A DNA stretch of 64,000 nt from Myxococcales bacterium (GCA_016706225.1 JADJKB010000002.1:1-64000), one strand, 5' to 3'; shown: positions 1 to 9,551, numbered from the stretch's first letter. Notes: a model not told the origin generated them from the sequence alone. Made by a program: numbers and translations.

Positions 1-1292
1 CTCGGTCCAGAAGCACGCGCGCGCCTGCAGCCGCTGGACGAACCGGTCCCGGAATGATCTGCGGGCGCATGCACTACGCGCAAGGAGCGTTTGACGACGC
101 GACCGCGTACCGGAAGCTGAAGGAGACCCTGGAGGAGCTCGACCGCACCCGAGGCACCGCCGGCGGGCGCACCTCTACCTGGCCGTCCCTCCGACGCCGT
201 GCGGGGCATCGTCGAACAGCCGGTCGAAGCGGGCTGTGCCCGCGACCCGACGGCCGGGCACCCCGTACGCGCGGGTGATCGTCGAGAAACCCTTCGGGGT
301 GGATCTGGCCTCGGCCAAGCAGCCCATCGTGACCTCCGGGGGTTCCTGGACGAGCGCCAGGTGTTTCGCATCGATCACCACCCTCGTAAGAGACGATGCA
401 GAACCTGCTGGTGCTGCGCTTCGGGCAACACGATTCGAGCCGCTGTGGAATCGCAGCCACGTGTCTCACGTCGAGCTGACGGCCGACTATTGGCACGGAA
501 GGCCGGAGCAAAGTTCACGAGCAGACGGCTTGATGTGCGACATCGTGCAAAACACCACGCTGCAGCTGTTGTCCCTGGTCGCCATGGAGTGCCCGTCGCC
601 TGGGACGCCGACGCCGTACGCGACGAGAAGGTGAAGGCCCTGCGCGCTCTGTGGCAGATCCGCAGTATCGGAAGAGATCCGCACGAGCACGCTGGTGAGG
701 ACAGTAATGCCGCGAGGCGTCAACCGGGGTGACGCCGTGCCCAGCTACCGCGAGGAGCCTGACGTTGCTCGGGAGAGCAGCGTTGAGACCCGTTGCCGTG
801 ATCGAGGCGCGTGCGGAGAACTGGTGCGCCATGGAGTGCCAGTTGACATCTGCGCTGCAAACGCCTGGCAAAACACGCCACCGGAAACCGGGCGACTTCT
901 GGCCGCCGCCCCACCTGCTGTTCGACGAGAGCACCTCGGGGCTTCAGGCAACTGAACTCGTTGGTGCTGCGCATTAGCCGGACGAGGGTATCGCACTCCG
1001 GTTTGCCAGCAAGATCCCCGGCCAAGGCGTCGCGATGGGACGTTGCCACGGATTTTCGCTACGGCACCGCGTTCGGGCACGAGAGCCCCGAGGCCTACGA
1101 GCGGCTCCTGCCGATAATGCGAAGTGATGCGACGCTTCTTCACGCGCCACGACGATGTCGAGCGTGTGGTCGTTCGTCGATCGGATCCCGGCGGCATGGC
1201 GGGACAACGCGGCGCTCCTGGCGAGCTACCTGGCTGGCGCTGGGGAACTGCGGGACGCGATGCTGGCGCGGAACGGGCACCACTGGAGCTAA
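1..1292 (+). pseudogene. zwf: glucose-6-phosphate 1-dehydrogenase, 5'-truncated by the window and multiply frameshifted
   Basis: G6PD oxidises glucose-6-phosphate to 6-phosphogluconolactone with NAD(P)+, the entry step of the oxidative pentose phosphate pathway. Family blocks appear in the right order but in changing frames: YAQGAFDDATAYRKLKETLE near 80-125, RVIVEKPFGVDLASAK near 275-320, RIDH near 370, FEPLWNRSHVSHVELTADY near 440-490, DIVQNTTLQLLSLVAME near 540-590, VPSYREEPDVA near 738, then FGHESPEAYERLL near 1070-1110. The reading ends with an RNGHHWS-type C-terminus at TAA 1290-1292. At least seven small indels are needed to join these blocks. The N-terminal Rossmann part lies before the window. 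opcA and pgl follow directly, which supports the identity. Because all genes in the first 5 kb are broken, sequencing error is a likelier explanation than gene decay. Confidence 0.85.
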
Positions 1293-1306
1293 ACCGGATC
1301 GTGCGC

Positions 1307-2342
1307 GTGAGCTGACTCACTCTCCCGCATCGAGCGCGAGCTGGGCGCCCTGTGGCAGCCGGATGCCTCGGGACAGATCAAACCCCACGCCACCACGCTC
1401 AACCTGATCGCAGTTCACGGTCAGCGCGAGCCATCGTTCCTGGAGACGCTCGACGACGTCGCGGCTCGGCTCGGCGCGCGCACGTTCATCGTGAGTGTGG
1501 AGGGTCGCCTCGAACCGTGGGCCCTCGACGCCGAGGTGTCGGCCGTCTGCCGCGTGGAGCCGGGTACGCTTCGAGAGGCGGTGTGCGCCGAGCGGGTGAG
1601 CCTGACGTTCGGCGCACTCCTGGGCAAACGCGCGGCGTCGATCCTCGCTTCGCTGATCGAAGCGTCGCTGCCCACGGCGTTGTTCGTCGGTCCCGGCGCA
1701 CCCGCCGCGGTGGTCGAGGCCCTGTGCCCCGAGGCGGGGGTCGTCAAGCTCGACAGCGCCGAGCTCGCTGGCCGAGCGCGCGGGCAAGCTCGCGGGACTG
1801 GGGCAGGCAAAATCCACGATCTTGCCTTCATTCGCGGCCGGCGCTCGCGGAAATGCTGGCGCGGGTGTTCGACGACTGCGGTCTGCGCCCGGCGCTCGGT
1901 CGGATCCGAGCGATTGACATCGTGCACGCCGAGCGCCCGGGGCACGTCGGCGCGGGCGTCGAAGCGGAGCTGCTGATCGCGTGGCTCGCGGCGCGGCTCG
2001 GCTGGGATGCGTCGCTCCGCGACAAGAGCGGAACGCCGGTTCACGTCAGTGTGCAGAGTGCAACGCGAGACGGCGTGTTGCCGGGCTGCCTGCTACGGTG
2101 GTGTTGCACGCGGAGTTGACGCAGGCCGCTCGAAGCTCGCATCGAGCGCAGCGCCGATGGGGAGCACCTGTCGTTGACCGTGAGCTCACCGGGCGCGTCG
2201 GACCAATGCGTCGCTTTTCGGTCCCCGGCGCGACGATGCGGAGCTGGTGGAGCGCGCGATCCGCAGCTTTCGAGACGACGAGCTGGTGCGAGAGGCGCTC
2301 GCGTTTGCCAGGAATGGAAATCTCGTGCCTGAAATCTGGTGA
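1307..2342 (+). pseudogene. opcA: glucose-6-phosphate dehydrogenase assembly protein OpcA, frameshifted
   Basis: OpcA proteins assist assembly or activity of G6PD and are normally encoded beside zwf, as here. A long clean block (about 1311-1770) reads IERELGALWQPDAS, then the family-type HATTLNLIAV segment, then LGARTFIVSVEGRLEP and a helical region around SLIEASLPTALFVGP. After about 1770 the frame changes several times, with GHVGAGVEAELLIAWLAARL readable near 1937-2000 and the C-terminus AFARNGNLVPEIW ending at TGA 2340-2342. The likely start is GTG 1307: with one base restored near 1312 it reads VSADSLSRIERELGALW. The stop overlaps the GTG of the next gene (GTGA), so the frames are probably translationally coupled in the true sequence. 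Confidence 0.75.
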
Positions 2343-2979
2343 CGAACGACGCCGGTGAGCTCGCCGAGCAGGCCCGAACGCTGGCCTCCACCATCATCGC
2401 AACCGCCATCGACCAGCGCGGTGTTGCTAACATCGCGCTCTCCGGCGGTCCACGCCAGGCGAGACGTATCGACTCTGGCTGAGAGCGGTCTCGACATCGA
2501 ACAAAAGATCTCGGACGCTCACGTCTTCCGCATGCTGGGTGAGCTGGGCGCGGAGGCCGGGGCGCGTGCCTACACGGAGGTGCTCGACGCCGAGCTCGGT
2601 GCGGGGGCACCCATGGACCTGGTGATTGCTGGCCTCGGCAACGACGGGCACACCGCGTCGCTCTTTCCCGGCACCGGCGCCGTGCGTTTGCCCGGACGTG
2701 TCGTTGCCGTGACCCCAGGCGGAGGGTCGAGCCGCGCATCAGCCTCGGGCGCGACATGCTGCTCGCGTCGCGGCGAGTGCTGCTATTGGTCAGTGGCGCT
2801 GGCAAACGCTCCGCCCTGGTCCAGGCCCTCGCGGCCGGGGACGAGGACGTGATCCCCGCGCGCATTTACCTCGCTGCGCCAGCCGGCGTCGTGACGGTGA
2901 TCATGGACGCCGCCGCTCAGGGCTTCCCGTGTGGGAGGCTGCGCTCGGGCGGCTCGACAGCCCGGACGATGGACGCTGA
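2339..2979 (+). pseudogene. pgl: 6-phosphogluconolactonase, frameshifted and apparently lacking an internal segment
   Basis: This enzyme hydrolyses 6-phosphogluconolactone made by Zwf. It starts at GTG 2339 inside the opcA stop codon. The N-terminus reads VTNDAGELAEQARTLASTII, followed by ANIALSGG; adding one base restores the typical STPGETYRLWL. The middle has the diagnostic DLVIAGLGNDGHTASLFPGT (about 2610-2670), and the end has SGAGKRSALVQAL and IPARIYL before WEAALGRLDSPDDGR at TGA 2977-2979. Homologues have roughly 65 residues between the SGGSTP loop and the helix represented here by VFRMLGELG; here there are about 28, and the WDER-type strand I would expect is absent. The gene is also shorter than the usual 230-250 residues. 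Whether this is a real deletion or assembly loss cannot be told from this sequence. Confidence 0.75.
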
Positions 2980-2991
2980 GTGAGCCGCATC

Positions 2992-4303
2992 ATGCGCATT
3001 TCCGTGGTGGGTTCAGGGTATGGGTCTGTGGCGGGCGCCTGTTTTGCCGACGTCGCACGGACGTCACTTGCGTCGATGTGGACGAGAGCAAGCTGGAGAA
3101 ACTCCGGCGCGGCGAGGTCCCGTTCTTCGAGCCGCGGCTCAACGAGCTGGTGAAGCGGAACCACCGGACCGGCTGCGCTTCAGCTCGAACCTGGCGGACA
3201 GCATCGCGGGTCGCAAGGCCGTGTTCATCGCCGTCGGCACCCCGCCGAACGAGGATGGCTCGGCAGATCTACAGCACGTGCTGAAGGTCGCCGAGGACGT
3301 GGCTGCGAGCGCCACCAACGATCTGGCGCTGGTGACCAAGAGCACCGTCCCGGTGGGCATGAACAAGAAGGTGCGTGAGGTCGTCGCGCGTCACGCCAAA
3401 CATCGCATCAGCGTGGTCTCGAACCCCGAGTTCTTGAAGGAGGGCGACGCGGTCAACGACTTTTCAGCCCGATCGCATCGTGATCGGCTGCGACGACGAT
3501 GAGGCGTACGAGGTGCTCGCGCGCCTGTACGCGCCGTTCAATCGCCAGAAGGAACGCATCCACCGCATGAGCCCCGAGAGCGCCGAGATCGTGAAGTACG
3601 CGGCCAACGCCCTGCTCGCGACCAAGATCCGTTCTGAACGAGATCGCGCGCCCAATGCGACGTGGTCGGTGCCGACGCGGAGGACGTGCGCAGCGCCGTC
3701 GGCGCCGACGAGCGCATCGGTCTGCAATTTCTGTATCCGGGCCTGGGTTTCGGCGGCAGCTGCTTCCCGAAGGACCTGCGGGCGCTGGTGCACACAGCCA
3801 AGGACCTCGGCATTCCGATGGGGGTTGCAGAAGCGGCCACACGAGCCAACGACGAGCCGGTACGGCTGCTGCTCGAGCACATGGAGGCTGATCTGGGGGG
3901 TGTCGCGGGCAAGACGATCGCGCTGTGGGGCCTGGCCTTCAAGCCGCGCACCGACGACATCCGCGAGGCGCCTGCGCTGAAGTTGATCGAGCACCTCGTG
4001 AACAAGGGCGCCGTCGTGCGCGCGACCGATCCCCAAGCGCGAGAGACGGCGCTCGTGCGGCTGAAAGAGCTCGGCATCGCGGAGAAGGTCGCGCTCAGCG
4101 CCGACTACTACGAGACCTGCAGCGGCGCGGACGCCCTGGTCGTGGCCACCGAGTGGAACCAGTACCGCTCACCCGACTTCGACCGGGTCCGCACCTCGAT
4201 GAAGGGCCGGATGGTGTTCGACGGTCGCAACTGCCTGGTCCCCGGCAGCGTCTGGGACGCCGGCCTGCGCTACCGCGGCATCGGCCGGCCCGTGCTGGGC
4301 TGA
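2992..4303 (+). pseudogene. ugd: UDP-glucose 6-dehydrogenase, frameshifted
   Basis: The enzyme oxidises UDP-glucose to UDP-glucuronate, a precursor for surface polysaccharides. From ATG 2992 the Rossmann start reads MRISVVGSGYGSVAGACFAD. After frame changes it continues DVTCVDVDESKLEKLRRGEV, IAVGTPPNEDGSADLQHVLK, TKSTVPVGMNKKVREVV and VSNPEFLKEGDAVNDF. The catalytic block FGGSCFPKDLRALV is near 3750-3785 and carries the active-site Cys. The C-terminal UDP-binding half (3662-4303) is one clean frame containing LWGLAFKPRTDDIREAP and VVATEWNQYRSPDF. About four indels interrupt the first 700 bases. Full length would be about 437 residues, normal for the family. A UDP-glucuronate-4-epimerase-like gene at 20.6-21.6 kb could use its product. 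Confidence 0.85.
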
Positions 4304-4376
4304 GCGGCGTCAGCTGTGCAGCCGCCGGCTTGTGCAGGGGTTCCCGAGCGGGTATCTCGCTCGCGGAGGGTTGAAT

Positions 4377-5322
4377 ATGCGAACTTACACGGTCCTCGGC
4401 TCGGTCTGTGGAGCGAGTCTCCTGCTCTGGGTCTCCACTGCTGGGGCGCAAGAATGCGTGCCGGCATGCTGCCGGATCGGTCTGCCAGGCGGGGAGTGTG
4501 TGTGGCGCCTCCGCCTCCGCCGCCCGCGCCCGCCGAGACCCCGCCGGCGCGCCCCCACCTGCCGCCCCCGCCGCCGCTCCGCCTGCAGCTCCACCCGCTG
4601 GCGCACCACCGCCGGCGGCGCCGCCCCACGCGGCACCGCAACCCGGCGCATCACCCGCAGCAAGCGGCGCCGCGGCTGCTCCCGCCGCTGCCGCCACAAA
4701 GTGCGCTCTGGCTTCGCCGCCGTGGTGCGCGCCGGGTACATCGTCACGGGCAGCGGGAGCGCGACACGAAGTGCGCGGGCTCGGACTGTCCGAGCATACG
4801 TACCGAGGACTACGACGACAAGTCGGGGCTGGTGCTCGGCGCGGACTTCTTCGGTCACCTGTCCCCGCAGTTCCGACTCGGCGGGGGTCTGCTCTTCGCG
4901 CCGAACACGAAGATGGAGACCTCGGATGGCAGCGCCAAGGTCGGCAGTGATCTCTCGCTCTTGGCCATTGGAGAGGGTGTGTTCGACGTCGGGCCCACGA
5001 CGGCCCTGGCGCTGCGGTTGTTCGTGGGGCCGGCCATCGTCATCGCGGGCTCCGACTTGAAAGACGAGAACGACTCCATCAACGACAGCTGCAACAGGTC
5101 AACTGCAAGTTCGACGAGGGGTCGAACGCTGCACTGAGCTACGGCGTCGGGGGCGGAGTCATCGTGGACGTCGGCTCTGTCGCCCTGCGTTTCGATCTGC
5201 TTCAGCAGTGGTACAGCGGCAAAGGGCGCAAGGTCGACTACTCGGGCAGCGGTGTCGATGCCACGATCGAGGAGGAGATCAGCGGCAGTCGTACCCTCGT
5301 GGCGGTCGGCCTCGATTTCTGA
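4377..5322 (+). pseudogene. secreted protein with Ala/Pro-rich linker and outer-membrane beta-barrel-like C-terminus, frameshifted
   Basis: The start at ATG 4377 follows a GGAGGG-type ribosome site and gives a signal peptide, MRTYTVLGSVCGASLLLWVS ending TAGAQ. After a frame change comes an Ala/Pro-rich linker (about 4500-4700). The C-terminal domain then reads GLVLGADFFGHLSPQFRLGG and VGPTTALALRLFVGPAIVIA. After another shift near 5095 it continues LSYGVGGGVIVDVGSVALRF and ends GSRTLVAVGLDF at TGA 5320-5322, an aromatic C-terminus usual for outer-membrane barrels. Alternating hydrophobic strands suggest a small barrel, perhaps OmpA/opacity-type, after a Pro-rich spacer. I do not recognise a specific family. 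At least two or three indels are present, as in the upstream genes. Confidence 0.5.
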
Positions 5323-5404
5323 TCGAAAACACATCTCCGTCGGGCCGAAGAGCCGCGGGGCAGTCGGAGCTGGCTCACCCCAGCTCGCTCCGCGGCGTTG
5401 CTGA

Positions 5405-5512
5405 GTCAGGCCGCGCGCCGACGACGCGCGAGCCCGATGGCCGCAGCGAGAACCAGCCACGCAAGATCGGAGCGCGCCGGATTGTCACCCTGGTGCCAGC
5501 CCGCCGCCCTTT
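5405..5512 (-). other. possible MYXO-CTERM-like or tail-anchor segment, no start seen
   Basis: On the minus strand the bases before TGA 5407-5405 encode DLAWLVLAAAIGLARRRRAA: a short hydrophobic helix followed by an Arg cluster. That is the layout of MYXO-CTERM / PEP-CTERM-type sorting tails and of tail anchors. No start codon with its own gene body is visible. It lies just past the stop used for the GST gene, in a region with indels. It may therefore be the true C-terminus of the GST in a shifted frame, the remnant of another gene, or chance. Confidence 0.25.
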
Positions 5513-6288
5513 TCAACACCGCTGCGGATGGCCAGTCGATCTCGAGCGGTGTTCATCGAACATCCGCAGCGCGAACGCGCCGGCCGGATGCGCGCGGTAG
5601 CTCGCGACCAATGCCCGCACGGGCTCCGGAAGCTCATCCGGCGTGGGCAGCGGCACGCCGTAGTTTCGAGGGCAGGTCAGCGCCGCCGCCAGCCGCAAGC
5701 AAACGTCAGATCGGCGGCCGTGAAACGCTCGCCAACCAAGAATCTCTTTCCACCCGCGAGACGCTCTCCGACCTCGTCGAACACGCGGTCCACCACCGCG
5801 CGGCCCGCCCGCTCCGTGTCCGCGCTGATGTCCAGGTAGCGGTGCATGAAGCGGCTGGCCAACGGAAACCCGAGCTCCAGCACTCGACGCTCCCAGCGTG
5901 GTGCACGGCCTGCGTTGAAGCGGAGCGCGGGGCGACCCCAGCGGAAGAAGTGGTAGTACATGACCCGGCGAGCCTCGACCCCGAACGGCTCGCAGAAGCC
6001 GCGCTCCAGGCGGAGGATCTCGCGATCCAGGGCGGGCTCCCCGCTGTAGAGACCTTGCCCCGAAGCGGTAGCGTCGCTGGCGTAGCGCACGATCTCGGAC
6101 GAATCGCGGAGGACGCCTCCGTCTTCGAGGACCAAGACGGGAACGGTCTTGGTGCCACCCGCCGCCTTGACGTAGCGCCAGTGGAACATCTGGAGGTGCT
6201 GCTCTTCGACGAAGGACAAACCCGCGTGGTCCAGCGCCCAGCGTGCGCGCTCACAGTAGTGACTGATGGGGATGGTGATCAGGCGCAC
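5513..6288 (-). pseudogene. glutathione S-transferase family protein, one frameshift
   Basis: Reading leftwards from GTG 6288, the N-terminal thioredoxin-like domain is RLITIPISHYCERARWALDH, followed by PVLVLEDGGVLRDSSEIVRY, the usual cis-Pro and SS motif that binds the glutathione gamma-glutamyl group. The helical C-terminal domain follows, ending FLVGERFTAADLTFAC near 5700. There the frame breaks: one missing base takes translation from GWRRR-stop into LAAALTCPRNYGVPLP, which continues to ALRMFDEHRSRS and a stop at 5513. Repaired length would be about 258 residues, close to the family norm. The cysteine in SHYCERA may act as in Cys-type GSTs. The start is unclear because no strong ribosome site precedes it. 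The gene is divergent from the kinase at 6358. Confidence 0.7.
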
Positions 6289-6357
6289 GAGTCGCGGCGA
6301 TGATGACACGATTTGGGTGGGGACGCCGCGAGGAGGAGCGAGTACGAGATCTCGAAC

Positions 6358-7341
6358 ATGCCGACTCGCCCGTCGATGCACGGCGATGCCCGTGAGCTGC
6401 GCTTCATCGCCCGCGCGACCGGCGCAACGCGCGTCGAGCGAGGGGACCACATCCAGACGTTGTGGAGCGGGTACGGCGAGCTCTATCGGGTCCACCTCCA
6501 CGGGGCAGACTCGGACACGGCCGTAATCAAGTCGGTGAAACCGCCGCGTCAGTCGCGAGCTTCGGATCGCTCCCATGCCCGCAAGTGCAAGTCGTACGAC
6601 GTGGAGCTCGCCTGGTATCGAACCTACGCTGCACGCAGCAACGCCGATTGTCGGGTGCCAAGCTTGATTGCTGGGGAAAAAACCGACGTGGGCTGGCTGT
6701 TTGTGCTCGAAGACCTCGACGCCGCGGGCTTCTCCATTCGCCAAGGCCGCGGCCTCGATGCGGCCGCCATCGATCGCTGTCTCGCGTGGCTCGCCGCGTT
6801 CCACGCGCGATTCCTGAACACACCCCCCGAAGGGCTGTGGAAGACCGGAACCTACTGGCATCTCGCCACGCGCCCGGACGAGCTGGCCGCGATCGAAGAC
6901 GCGCAGCTGCGCGCCGCCGCCCCGCACATCGATGCGGCGCTCCGCGCAGGAAAGTTCCGCACCCTGGTGCACGGCGACGCCAAGCTCGCAAACTTCTGCT
7001 TCGGCGACGGCGCGGTCGCGGCGGTCGACTTTCAGTACGTCGGCGGCGGCTGTGGCATGAGCGACGTGGCCTACTTTCTCGGCAGCTGGTCGGACGATGG
7101 CAGCGACCCCGAGGAGCAGCTGCACCTGGACGCCTACTTCGCGCACCTCCGGCGCGCGCTCGCGGGCCAGTCGGTCGACGCGGACGCACTCGAAGCGGAG
7201 TGGCGGGCGCTCTACCCGATCGCGGCCGTCGACTTCTACCGGTTCCTGGCGGGCTGGGCGAAGTCGTACTGGGCAGGCGACACCCAAGGGCAGCGTGTCG
7301 TCCGCGACGTGTTGCGCGAGCTTCGCGGACTTGCGACCTGA
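6358..7341 (+). CDS. EcKinase/APH-like small-molecule phosphotransferase
   Basis: A protein of about 327 residues with the kinase-like fold of aminoglycoside/choline phosphotransferases, closest in pattern to the EcKinase (DUF1679-like) group. The brick LVHGDAKLANFCF holds the catalytic Asp and Asn, and AVDFQYVGGGCGMSDVAYFL holds the metal-binding Asp of the DxD-like motif. The N-terminal lobe reads RVHLHGADSDTAVIKSVKPP with the probable ATP-binding Lys. ATG 6358 was chosen; a TTG-started extension from 6313 is possible but would overlap the divergent GST leader further. No signal peptide is present, so it is probably cytosolic. The substrate cannot be told; relatives act on alcohol groups of small molecules. 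Confidence 0.75.
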   Translation: MPTRPSMHGDARELRFIARATGATRVERGDHIQTLWSGYGELYRVHLHGADSDTAVIKSVKPPRQSRASDRSHARKCKSYDVELAWYRTYAARSNADCRVPSLIAGEKTDVGWLFVLEDLDAAGFSIRQGRGLDAAAIDRCLAWLAAFHARFLNTPPEGLWKTGTYWHLATRPDELAAIEDAQLRAAAPHIDAALRAGKFRTLVHGDAKLANFCFGDGAVAAVDFQYVGGGCGMSDVAYFLGSWSDDGSDPEEQLHLDAYFAHLRRALAGQSVDADALEAEWRALYPIAAVDFYRFLAGWAKSYWAGDTQGQRVVRDVLRELRGLAT

Positions 7342-7374
7342 GGGCCGGGCGACCTTTCATTCACGGACACACAC

Positions 7375-8319
7375 TCATGGCTCGAGCCGCAGCTCGATCA
7401 CGGCAGTCTGTTGTGCACCGGGCAACGGGGTCAGGTGAAGCTCGGCGGTCTCTCGCACGAGACACTCGAGGGCCATCGGATCGGCCAGCGCGCTCTTTTC
7501 ACTCGAGACGCTGTACGGCCGACCGCGCGCGTCGACGCGCACCGACAGGCGCACGGTACCGCTCAGCTTGGGCGAGTCGACCAAGCCCGCTGCGTAGCAG
7601 TATTTCATTGGCTCGGACTTCACGAACAGCGTTCGTAAGGCTTCGTCCGTCGCGCTGGTGATGTGCACCCGGCCCATGTGTTTCGGTGGCCCCTTGGCCT
7701 CACTCGGACAACGTCCGTAACTCGGCGAAGTGGTGCGCGGCGACGCCGGGCAGCGGGGCGGGGTCGCCAAGAATTCCAGAAAATGTAGGCACTCGTCACT
7801 CTCCGCAGCGTCGATGCCGCCAGCCCGGCACTCGCTCGCCCAAGCCTCTTTCGCCTGAGCCGAGTCGTACGGGCGCAGCAGATCGCCGAGGGCGCGGCAC
7901 GACCCGGACTCGCGCTTCGCGCACCGGCCGCCGAGCTGCTCGGCGCGATCCATGAGCTCGCCATCGAAGAAGGCGCAGGACAACGACTCGCCGTCGGCAC
8001 CCGGAACCCAGGCGCGAGAGTCGAGACCACAGCCCCGCGTTGCCATGCGCCGCGCCTGCACGACGTCACCACCGAGGTGCAGCACCGCGCCGCGTAGACA
8101 TGCGGTTGCACTTGCGAGCTCGCAGCCGCGCTCCAAGAGCGCCCGCCGCTCGGCAACGGGAGCACGTTCCGCCGCCGTTTCACACGCCCCGGCGTCGCCC
8201 GCCTGACAACAGCTCGCCGGTGTGTCGCAATCTGGTCCCGCATCAGCCGTCGGCGTCGCCGTGCGCGGGTCGTTGCAGGCCGAGGCGACGAACAACATTA
8301 GCAGGGTGAGCGCTCTCAT
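7375..8319 (-). CDS. lipoprotein with Cys-rich repeat region and AgmX/TonB-like C-terminal domain
   Basis: The N-terminus MRALTLLMLFVASACNDP is a signal peptide with lipobox (cleavage before Cys15), so it should be membrane-anchored. Residues about 25-190 are rich in cysteine and alanine in a Sel1-like helical pattern, including LLERGCELASATACLRGA and AEQLGGRCAKRESGSCRALG. The last 90 residues resemble the AgmX/PglI or TonB C-terminal type: MKYCYAAGLVDSPKLSGTVR then LSVRVDARGRPYSVS. In myxobacteria this domain occurs on many periplasmic proteins. The start codon overlaps the stop of a possible upstream 56-residue frame (ATGA). It converges with the kinase across a 33-base gap. Function unknown. 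Confidence 0.75.
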   Translation of the reverse strand: MRALTLLMLFVASACNDPRTATPTADAGPDCDTPASCCQAGDAGACETAAERAPVAERRALLERGCELASATACLRGAVLHLGGDVVQARRMATRGCGLDSRAWVPGADGESLSCAFFDGELMDRAEQLGGRCAKRESGSCRALGDLLRPYDSAQAKEAWASECRAGGIDAAESDECLHFLEFLATPPRCPASPRTTSPSYGRCPSEAKGPPKHMGRVHITSATDEALRTLFVKSEPMKYCYAAGLVDSPKLSGTVRLSVRVDARGRPYSVSSEKSALADPMALECLVRETAELHLTPLPGAQQTAVIELRLEP

Positions 8320-8486
8320 CGGTCCACCTTCGGGCGATAGATCCCCTGTAGGTCGTGATCATAGGGGCCGAGCTTCTGCGAAGCGAACGCGTGCCACTGG
8401 GATCGGGCCGGGCCGGGTGACGACGGTTTGGGGGGATCCGGGACGGCGACGTGGGTCGCCGGCCTACGCTGGACGGAGAAAGTCAT
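8316..8486 (-). CDS. possible 56-residue leader/small protein coupled to the downstream lipoprotein
   Basis: A short frame from ATG 8486, preceded by a GGGGCGGG stretch that could serve as a ribosome site, encodes a polar, Pro-rich 56-residue peptide starting MTFSVQRRPATHVAV and ending QGIYRPKVDR. Its TGA overlaps the ATG of the lipoprotein (ATGA). Nothing recognisable is in it. The coupling argues for translation, but composition alone cannot separate it from chance. Confidence 0.3.
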   Translation of the reverse strand: MTFSVQRRPATHVAVPDPPKPSSPGPARSQWHAFASQKLGPYDHDLQGIYRPKVDR

Positions 8487-8567
8487 GCCCGCCCCTATCT
8501 GCGCGAGGCGCCGGCCAGTTGCGTCTTTTGAACGGACCACGTGACCGCGCGCCGCCCGCATTCGAGC

Positions 8568-9371
8568 TCACCCCCGCGAGACCCGCCTCGCCCGGCGTCT
8601 TGCTCCCGAAGTCCCGCGACCGATGCGGCTGGTTTCGGGTCTCGCCGCGGCGGCAAGCTCGGCGCGCCGTCCTGCGATCTGATCGATGAGCGCGATCTTG
8701 CCCCAGATCTTTCCGCTCAGGCCCGTGGTCAGCTCCTCGACCTCGTCGACTGCCGAGAGCACCACCGGATCGGACATGTGCTCCGAGTAGAGCGCCGCAA
8801 TCTTCCCGAGCATCGCCAGCATCTCCGTCGAGTAGTCGAGGTACCGCGACAGCTCGAAGTTCGTCATCGTGCGCGCCGGCGACGACTCGGTGCGCGGTCC
8901 AGCCTCGAGCAGTTGCTCCGGATCCTTCGTCAGCTGGTGCATGTCGACGATGTGCGCGAGCGCACGCAGCTCGTGCAGCTCGGCAAGCGCACGCCGGCGC
9001 TTGAGGCGGCTCTCGAGCGTGACCAAGAACAGGATGCTGCCGCCTATGAAAAAACTCGCCTCGAGCACGGCATCCAGCGTCTGAATCAGCTCGGTGCCGG
9101 CGCGAATCGACCACGTCAGGCCCAGCGTGCGCAGTGCCGTCCAGAGAAGCGCGATGAAACCAAACAGCAAGAACCCGACGCCGGCGCGCAGCCCGAGGTT
9201 CGGGCGCGACAGCTCGTTGATGCGCGCGGTCGTGCCCTGCGCCACTCGCGTCAGCTCCTTGGCCACGTGCACCAGGCTGGCTTCGGGGAAGCGCTCCTCG
9301 ATGCGCCGCGCGAGCAGGTCCACCGTCGCGATGATCTGATCTGGATCCAGGCTGCGGTACGTGGCCGGCAC
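8568..9371 (-). CDS. two-helix membrane protein of unknown function
   Basis: A 267-residue protein starting at GTG 9371. The first 65 residues are soluble (MPATYRSLDPDQIIATVDLL). Two hydrophobic helices follow, about 69-90 (LRAGVGFLLFGFIALLWTAL) and about 108-126 (LEASFFIGGSILFLVTLESR). A helical cytosolic region of about 110 residues comes next, with YLDYSTEMLAMLGKIAALYS, and then a basic tail (GARRRARRVSRG). No catalytic motif is visible; the shape suggests a small helical-hairpin membrane protein with an amphipathic C-terminal domain. The dispersed repeat begins 19 bases upstream of its start codon, so its promoter may lie inside or across the repeat. Confidence 0.65.
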   Translation of the reverse strand: MPATYRSLDPDQIIATVDLLARRIEERFPEASLVHVAKELTRVAQGTTARINELSRPNLGLRAGVGFLLFGFIALLWTALRTLGLTWSIRAGTELIQTLDAVLEASFFIGGSILFLVTLESRLKRRRALAELHELRALAHIVDMHQLTKDPEQLLEAGPRTESSPARTMTNFELSRYLDYSTEMLAMLGKIAALYSEHMSDPVVLSAVDEVEELTTGLSGKIWGKIALIDQIAGRRAELAAAARPETSRIGRGTSGARRRARRVSRG

Positions 9372-9389
9372 TTCGGCTCCGAGTATAGG

Positions 9390-9551
9390 CTAGAGCGCCG
9401 AACAGGTTGAACGTCGTTTGTTTTCAGCGACTTGCAATGTGTTCGGCGCTCGCGCGCGGAGCGCGCACGGTCGAAGGCCGGGGGTTTGGGGCGCAGCCCC
9501 AACGTAAGTGTCCTAGAACACGAGCAGCGCAAGCTGATCGGTGTTCTAGGG
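9390..9551 (+). repeat. 162-bp dispersed multi-hairpin repeat, copy A
   Basis: The segment runs from CTAG at 9390 to CTAGGG at 9551 and recurs in inverted orientation at 37771-37932 with about eight mismatches by eye. It contains nested palindromes: GAGCGCCGAACA pairing with TGTTCGGCGCTC across about 33 bases, GCGCGC-gga-GCGCGC, TTGGGGC-gca-GCCCCAA, and CCTAGAACAC pairing with GTGTTCTAGG. Both ends carry CTAG. The glgB stop codon TAG lies within its right end. It encodes no convincing protein. The layout resembles a REP/MITE-type non-autonomous element. Confidence 0.85.
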
